Shown here: positions 60,691 through 64,000 of the stretch, in pieces
Layout of the letters: each line of letters begins with the position of its first letter
Numbering within the stretch: position 1 is the stretch's first letter
DNA from: an uncultured Methanomassiliicoccaceae archaeon
Lineage (GTDB): Archaea; Thermoplasmatota; Thermoplasmata; Methanomassiliicoccales; Methanomethylophilaceae
DNA length: 64,000 nucleotides
Direction: 5' to 3'
Assembly: GCA_905187815.1 (NCBI GenBank)
Contig: CAJJJM010000001.1
Span: 186,001 to 250,000, forward strand
Position numbers and translations under genes: made by a program
Notes under the pieces: model-generated
What the model was told of the DNA's origin: nothing
Seen by the model: the letters and a program-made list of their open reading frames with translations, nothing else
The model's database searches: none

Positions 60691-61343
60691 GTGTACCTGC
60701 CCCTGTTCTTGATCTCCTCGACCTTCTTCCTTATGGCCTTCGCATCGGGGACCATGGAGTAATAGGAGTCCATCATAGCATCGTAGGCCTGCAGCAGGTC
60801 GATGTGGGCGGATGTGAACGCCCTCTCCAGGAGCCTGAGGTCGACGCCTATGTCCTCGGTCTCGGCCCTGGTGCACCCCATGGACATGTCTATGAGGCAT
60901 ATCTCACCGTCATCGGTGAGGATCATGTTCGAGGTCGTCAGGTCCCCATGGCAGATGCGGGCCCTGTGGAGTCTGGCAACGCATTCGCCGATCATCCTGC
61001 ACACCCTCTCGGCATCCTCCGGATGCTCGTCCAGATAGTCCTTGACCATGGTTCCCTTGATGCGCTCCATGGTGATGGAGCACTCCTTCAGGTCGATGTC
61101 GTAGATGCATGGGGTCCTCACATCCGCAGCCCTCGCCTCATGCATGATGCGGGCCTCGTTCCTGGTGCGGGACGACCTGATGTGGGCGTCCAGATCGGGG
61201 AGCCTGTAGACCTTGGGGGGCCTGGATTTGACGACCGCGTCCCAACCGAGGTACGATGTCTCGGTTATGACCGCCTCCGCTCCCTGCGCACTGTCGGAAC
61301 CGTTGTGGAACATGGTTCCAGGGAACCTGTCGCGGATATACAT
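60687..61343 (-). CDS. bud32: KEOPS complex kinase/ATPase Bud32
   Basis: A 218-residue small kinase of the complex that makes N6-threonylcarbamoyl-adenosine in tRNA. TMFHNGSDSAQGAEAV at the start, K39 in VVKSRPPK, the catalytic loop HGDLTTSNMIL (132-142) and IDMSMG (151-156) are visible; the last is DFG-like with Asp kept but Phe replaced, whereas most Bud32 proteins have DFGLG. Kae1 is not next to it here, though it is often fused in archaea. RdgB is coupled downstream. Confidence 0.92.
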   Translation of the reverse strand: MYIRDRFPGTMFHNGSDSAQGAEAVITETSYLGWDAVVKSRPPKVYRLPDLDAHIRSSRTRNEARIMHEARAADVRTPCIYDIDLKECSITMERIKGTMVKDYLDEHPEDAERVCRMIGECVARLHRARICHGDLTTSNMILTDDGEICLIDMSMGCTRAETEDIGVDLRLLERAFTSAHIDLLQAYDAMMDSYYSMVPDAKAIRKKVEEIKNRGRYT

Positions 61344-61404
61344 AGGATATGGTGGCCTCCGACGGTTTCGATTTTAAGTCCTCCGTAGATACATACACGA
61401 TAGC

Positions 61405-62085
61405 ATGAAGTACACAATCACAGGGGACAACCTGCAGTTCGTGAACATCGAGCTCCAGCCGGGCGAGGAGTTCAACTCCGTCGCGGGTGCGATGGCGTAC
61501 ATGAGCGGCAACATGAGGATGGAGTCGAAGATGGAGGGCGGGCTCATGGCGGGTCTGAAACGCTCCCTGTCCGGGGCGTCGCTGTTCCTCCTCAGGTACA
61601 CGCCACAGGGTGGCGTCGGGACCATCGGCCTTGCCGGCAGGGCCCCCGGGAAGGTCCTGGATGTGGATGTCGGACAGGGATCCTGGATCGTTCAGAAGAC
61701 CGGGTACCTCGGTTCGGAGACCACCGTCAACCTGGACATGGCCCTTCAGAAGAGGCTCGGATCCATGATGTTCGGCGGCGAGGGGCTGATCCTGCAGAGG
61801 CTCTCCGGCACCGGTCGTGCGTTCATACACGCCTGCGGCGACCTGAACGTGGTGGACCTCGCGCCGGGACAGCAGTACAAGGTGTCCACGGCCAACGCGG
61901 TCGCATGGGAGGACACGGTGTCATACGACATCTCGTCGGTCGGAGGCCTGAAGACCGCGCTGTTCAGCGGCGAGGGACTCTTCGTGACAACGCTCACGGG
62001 TCCGGGCAAGATTGTTATACAGTCGATGACCCTCGGTGACCTGGCTGATGCGCTGATACCCTACATGCCGCAGCAGAGCAGTTGA
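61405..62085 (+). CDS. AIM24-family protein (TIGR00266-type)
   Basis: A 226-residue beta-rich protein. ELQPGEEFNSVAGAMAYMSGNMRM near the start, LAGRAPGKVLDVDV and FSGEGLFVTTLTGPGKIVIQS near the end match the AIM24/TIGR00266 family (double-psi-like beta barrel). The molecular role is unknown. A GATTTTAAG box precedes the ATG by about 30 nt. It is followed 12 nt later by a two-helix membrane protein, possibly its membrane partner. Confidence 0.85.
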   Translation: MKYTITGDNLQFVNIELQPGEEFNSVAGAMAYMSGNMRMESKMEGGLMAGLKRSLSGASLFLLRYTPQGGVGTIGLAGRAPGKVLDVDVGQGSWIVQKTGYLGSETTVNLDMALQKRLGSMMFGGEGLILQRLSGTGRAFIHACGDLNVVDLAPGQQYKVSTANAVAWEDTVSYDISSVGGLKTALFSGEGLFVTTLTGPGKIVIQSMTLGDLADALIPYMPQQSS

Positions 62086-62097
62086 GGTGAGATTCAG

Positions 62098-62427
62098 ATG
62101 GACAAACCGCAGGTGGACAACGCCAGGAAGGCGAAGACGGGGAAGTCGGCCGTAGGGCTGGTGGTCATCGCGATCATGATCGTGATAATCATCGCGGCGA
62201 TCGCGTACGTCATGATGCAGCCGGGTGTGCTGGAGTCGGTCATCAGCATCGTGGCAATCGTCGCGGTGGTGGCCGTGGCACTGGTGATCATAGGCTATGT
62301 TGCGATGGCGATCATGGCCATCCCCATGTACGCCTACAAGGGTGAGCAGTACCAGGAAGGCGTCGACTACAACCTCGACGATGTGAAGTCCGTCGAGGGG
62401 AAGGACGACAAGAACGAGGGGCGTTGA
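62098..62427 (+). CDS. Small two-helix membrane protein (109 aa)
   Basis: No family recognised. Two long hydrophobic segments (about 19-41 and 47-75) follow a basic N-terminus and precede an acidic tail (SVEGKDDKNEGR). It lies 12 nt after the AIM24-like gene, with GAGGTGAG in the gap, so it is translated from the same transcript and may anchor that protein at the membrane. Function unknown. Confidence 0.65.
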   Translation: MDKPQVDNARKAKTGKSAVGLVVIAIMIVIIIAAIAYVMMQPGVLESVISIVAIVAVVAVALVIIGYVAMAIMAIPMYAYKGEQYQEGVDYNLDDVKSVEGKDDKNEGR

Positions 62428-62486
62428 TCTCCGATAAACCCCTTCAAACCGCTTCCTTTTTCACGAATCCCTCGATACATGGAGAC

Positions 62487-63182
62487 ATGACAGGTTTCAC
62501 GTCGGGTTGCGTCATATGCGGAGCGCCTCTGGTCTATCACGAACACGCCAGGAGCATGGTGTGCGCCGTTTGCGGAAGGACCTTCGACTCCAACGCAGAA
62601 TGCGAGAACGGCCACTACGTCTGCGACTCATGCCATTCCGACGGGCTGTCCATGGTCCGGGCCGTCTGCCTGTCCTCGGATTCGAGGGATCCGATCGCCA
62701 TAGTGCAGGACCTCATGCGTCTCCCCGGGATCCACATGCACGGGCCCGAGCATCATGTGATGGTCGGATCGGCGCTCCTCACCGCATACCGCAACTGCGG
62801 AGGGGGCCTGGATCTGGGCAGGGCCCTGGATGCGATGGCCGAACGCGGGAGGCAGGTCCCGGGAGGGGTCTGCGGACTCTGGGGGTGCTGCGGAGCCGCG
62901 GTGAGCTGCGGGATGGCATACAGCATCATCACGGGATCCACCCCGCTGTCCGGGGAGTCATGGGGCAGATGCAACATCATGACGTCCAGGTGTCTGGAGG
63001 CGATAGGGTCCGTAGGGGGCCCGAGATGCTGCAAGAGGGACTCGTTCTCCGCTCTCAGGGCGGCATCCCGGTACATCGGCGAGACCCTCGGGGTCGGGAT
63101 CGAGACATCCATGCCTGTGTGCCGGTTCCATCAGTCCAATCCGCAGTGCCTCGGGGAGTGCTGCCCCTACCATCGCGGGTAA
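62487..63182 (+). CDS. DUF5714-type cysteine-rich protein
   Basis: A 231-residue protein. N-terminal zinc-ribbon-like pairs CVICGAP, CAVCGRTF and CDSCH (residues 8-50) precede a domain rich in Cys and Gly: GGVCGLWGCCGAAVSCGMAYSII and GGPRCCKRDS. This matches DUF5714 proteins of methanogens and other anaerobes, whose role is not established; metal or cofactor binding is likely. ATG 62487 is used because an earlier ATG opens only two codons. It ends 26 nt before radB. Confidence 0.78.
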   Translation: MTGFTSGCVICGAPLVYHEHARSMVCAVCGRTFDSNAECENGHYVCDSCHSDGLSMVRAVCLSSDSRDPIAIVQDLMRLPGIHMHGPEHHVMVGSALLTAYRNCGGGLDLGRALDAMAERGRQVPGGVCGLWGCCGAAVSCGMAYSIITGSTPLSGESWGRCNIMTSRCLEAIGSVGGPRCCKRDSFSALRAASRYIGETLGVGIETSMPVCRFHQSNPQCLGECCPYHRG

Positions 63183-63208
63183 CCCATTTATCGGACCGTC
63201 ACTTTCAC

Positions 63209-63874
63209 GTGTACGTGGATAGGATACCCTTCGGATGCAGCCAGCTCGATCGTCTCCTGGGCGGTGGAATAGAGGCCGGCAGCGTCACGCTGTTCTATGG
63301 CGAGGCGGGAGCCGGGAAGACGAACGTCTGCCTCCAGATAGCCCGCAACATAGCGTGCACCGGAGGGAAGGTGGCATACATCGACACCGAGGGTCTGTCC
63401 TCGGACAGGCTATCCCAGGTTTTCGCCGGACAGGAGGAGAGCATCAAGAATCTCCTGATCTTCCAGGTCCACAGCTTCGAGGAGCAGTCCGACCGCATCG
63501 ACAAGATCGAGAAGCTGGCCGCCGCCGGCTCGATATCCCTTGTAGTGATCGATTCCCTCACGATGTTCTATCGTCTGAACCATGACGACCCCTCGATGAG
63601 GAACGACTTCATCAGGCAGACCGAGGTCCTCCTGAACACCGCGAGGCAGTATGAGATCGCCATAATGGTGACATCGCAGGTCTACGCCAATCTGAGCACC
63701 GGCGGTGTGGAGTTCCTGGGCGGCCACGCGTTGCATCACAACGCCAAGACCATCATCCGTCTGGACAAGAGGTTCGACGGAAGACGTGAGGCGGTCATCA
63801 TGAAGCATCGCAGCCTCCCGGAGGGCAGGAAGGCCCAGTACAGGATCACCGAGACCGGAATCGAGGACGTCTGA
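63209..63874 (+). CDS. radB: DNA repair and recombination protein RadB
   Basis: A 221-residue RadA paralogue. The core ATPase has FYGEAGAGKTNVCLQIA (Walker A) and SLVVIDSLTMFYR (Walker B). The N-terminal HhH domain of RadA is absent, as is normal for RadB (about 220-235). It starts at GTG 63209 or the GTG two codons later; CATTTATCGG is 20-25 nt upstream. RadB binds DNA and aids recombination together with RadA and Hjc. All motifs are complete. Confidence 0.93.
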   Translation: MYVDRIPFGCSQLDRLLGGGIEAGSVTLFYGEAGAGKTNVCLQIARNIACTGGKVAYIDTEGLSSDRLSQVFAGQEESIKNLLIFQVHSFEEQSDRIDKIEKLAAAGSISLVVIDSLTMFYRLNHDDPSMRNDFIRQTEVLLNTARQYEIAIMVTSQVYANLSTGGVEFLGGHALHHNAKTIIRLDKRFDGRREAVIMKHRSLPEGRKAQYRITETGIEDV

Positions 63875-63875
63875 G

Positions 63876-64000
63876 TCATTCCGGAGCCGATTCCGCCCAT
63901 TCTCTGATGTCGTCCATGGAGACCAGCTTGATCCTCAGATCCGTGCGGATGTCCGCGGTCTCCAGGAGTTTGGTCGTGAATCCCGATCTGGAGAAGATGA
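63876..64000 (-). CDS. C-terminus of an archaeal ATPase (partial)
   Basis: Forty-odd codons end at 63876 and run off the right edge. The visible stretch, IFSRSGFTTKLLETA and IKLVSMDDIREWAESAPE, matches the C-terminal end of DUF234/ATPase_2 proteins and resembles the tail of the degenerate ATPase at 45402-46721 (MFSGAGFDAELTARA, LLTLDDI). The ATP-binding half lies outside the window. Confidence 0.6.
   Translation of the reverse strand, partial: IFSRSGFTTKLLETADIRTDLRIKLVSMDDIREWAESAPE

Noticed and set aside
32..64000. CRISPR arrays, insertion sequences, rRNA genes or a replication origin
   Set aside because: No regularly spaced repeats, transposase-like ORFs, rRNA sequence or clustered origin repeats were seen anywhere in the window.

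Overview
The window reads as a chromosomal segment of a methanogenic archaeon, most likely of the order Methanomassiliicoccales (Thermoplasmata). The archaeal assignment rests on information-processing genes: ribosomal proteins L15e and L21e, Rpo4, eIF1A, RIO1, a Dim2-like KH protein, Pus10, archease, RadB, Bud32, an archaeal CCA enzyme and a family B DNA polymerase. A complete Ech-type [NiFe] hydrogenase operon points to methanogenesis. None of the roughly 60 complete genes ends in TAG; nearly all end in TGA and a few in TAA, as expected where UAG is read as pyrrolysine. The order is an inference, because no mcr, mtm or pyl gene lies in the window. The DNA is GC-rich, and first genes typically have a TATA box 22-30 nt before the start codon (leaderless), while internal operon genes use short Shine-Dalgarno motifs.

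Layout. 1-9.8 kb: partial TauE/SafE permease, purine permease, a ThiI-like THUMP protein, L15e, a sugar-efflux-type MFS protein, DNA polymerase B with YchF GTPase, a MarR regulator and a YczE/YitT-like membrane protein. 9.9-13.1 kb: a 1071-residue membrane protein built of six repeats. 13.1-18.3 kb: a translation and ribosome-biogenesis cluster (eIF1A, RIO1, KH, Pus10, L21e, Rpo4, DUF655, KsgA) and tRNA-Glu. 18.3-24.9 kb: EhaR-like HAD protein, formyltransferase, archease, HD hydrolase, a divergent Crp/Fnr regulator and hybrid-cluster protein pair, aspartate dehydrogenase. 25-32 kb: M24 peptidase-TldD-TldE operon, rubredoxin-glutamate synthase fusion, IlvC.

32-40 kb is an accessory stretch: two tandem NSS symporters, MarR, a DHA2 drug-efflux transporter, an acetyltransferase-nitrilase pair, a flavodoxin and a two-gene micro-operon. 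The flavodoxin and the micro-operon each carry a pair of DtxR-like boxes around the TATA box. An AT-rich relic of a DUF4143 ATPase follows. 40-45.2 kb holds echABCDEF on the minus strand. 45.4-50.5 kb holds a degenerate archaeal ATPase, glycerol kinase, a CoA-disulfide-reductase-like flavoprotein with a rhodanese domain, and a restriction-like ORF that has lost its own stop. 50.7-57 kb: tRNA-Pro, CCA enzyme, two tandem acetolactate synthases, CNNM-type membrane protein. 57.3-64 kb: GAPDH-PGK, a small membrane protein, Bud32-RdgB, AIM24-like protein, DUF5714 protein, RadB and the tail of another ATPase.

Working together: Ech couples ferredoxin and H2 to ion translocation, flavodoxin can replace ferredoxin when iron is short, and GAPDH/PGK, IlvB/IlvC, NadX and glutamate synthase supply carbon and nitrogen intermediates. 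The least explained parts are the iron-box micro-operon (38.8-39.1 kb) and the six-repeat membrane protein (9.9-13.1 kb).
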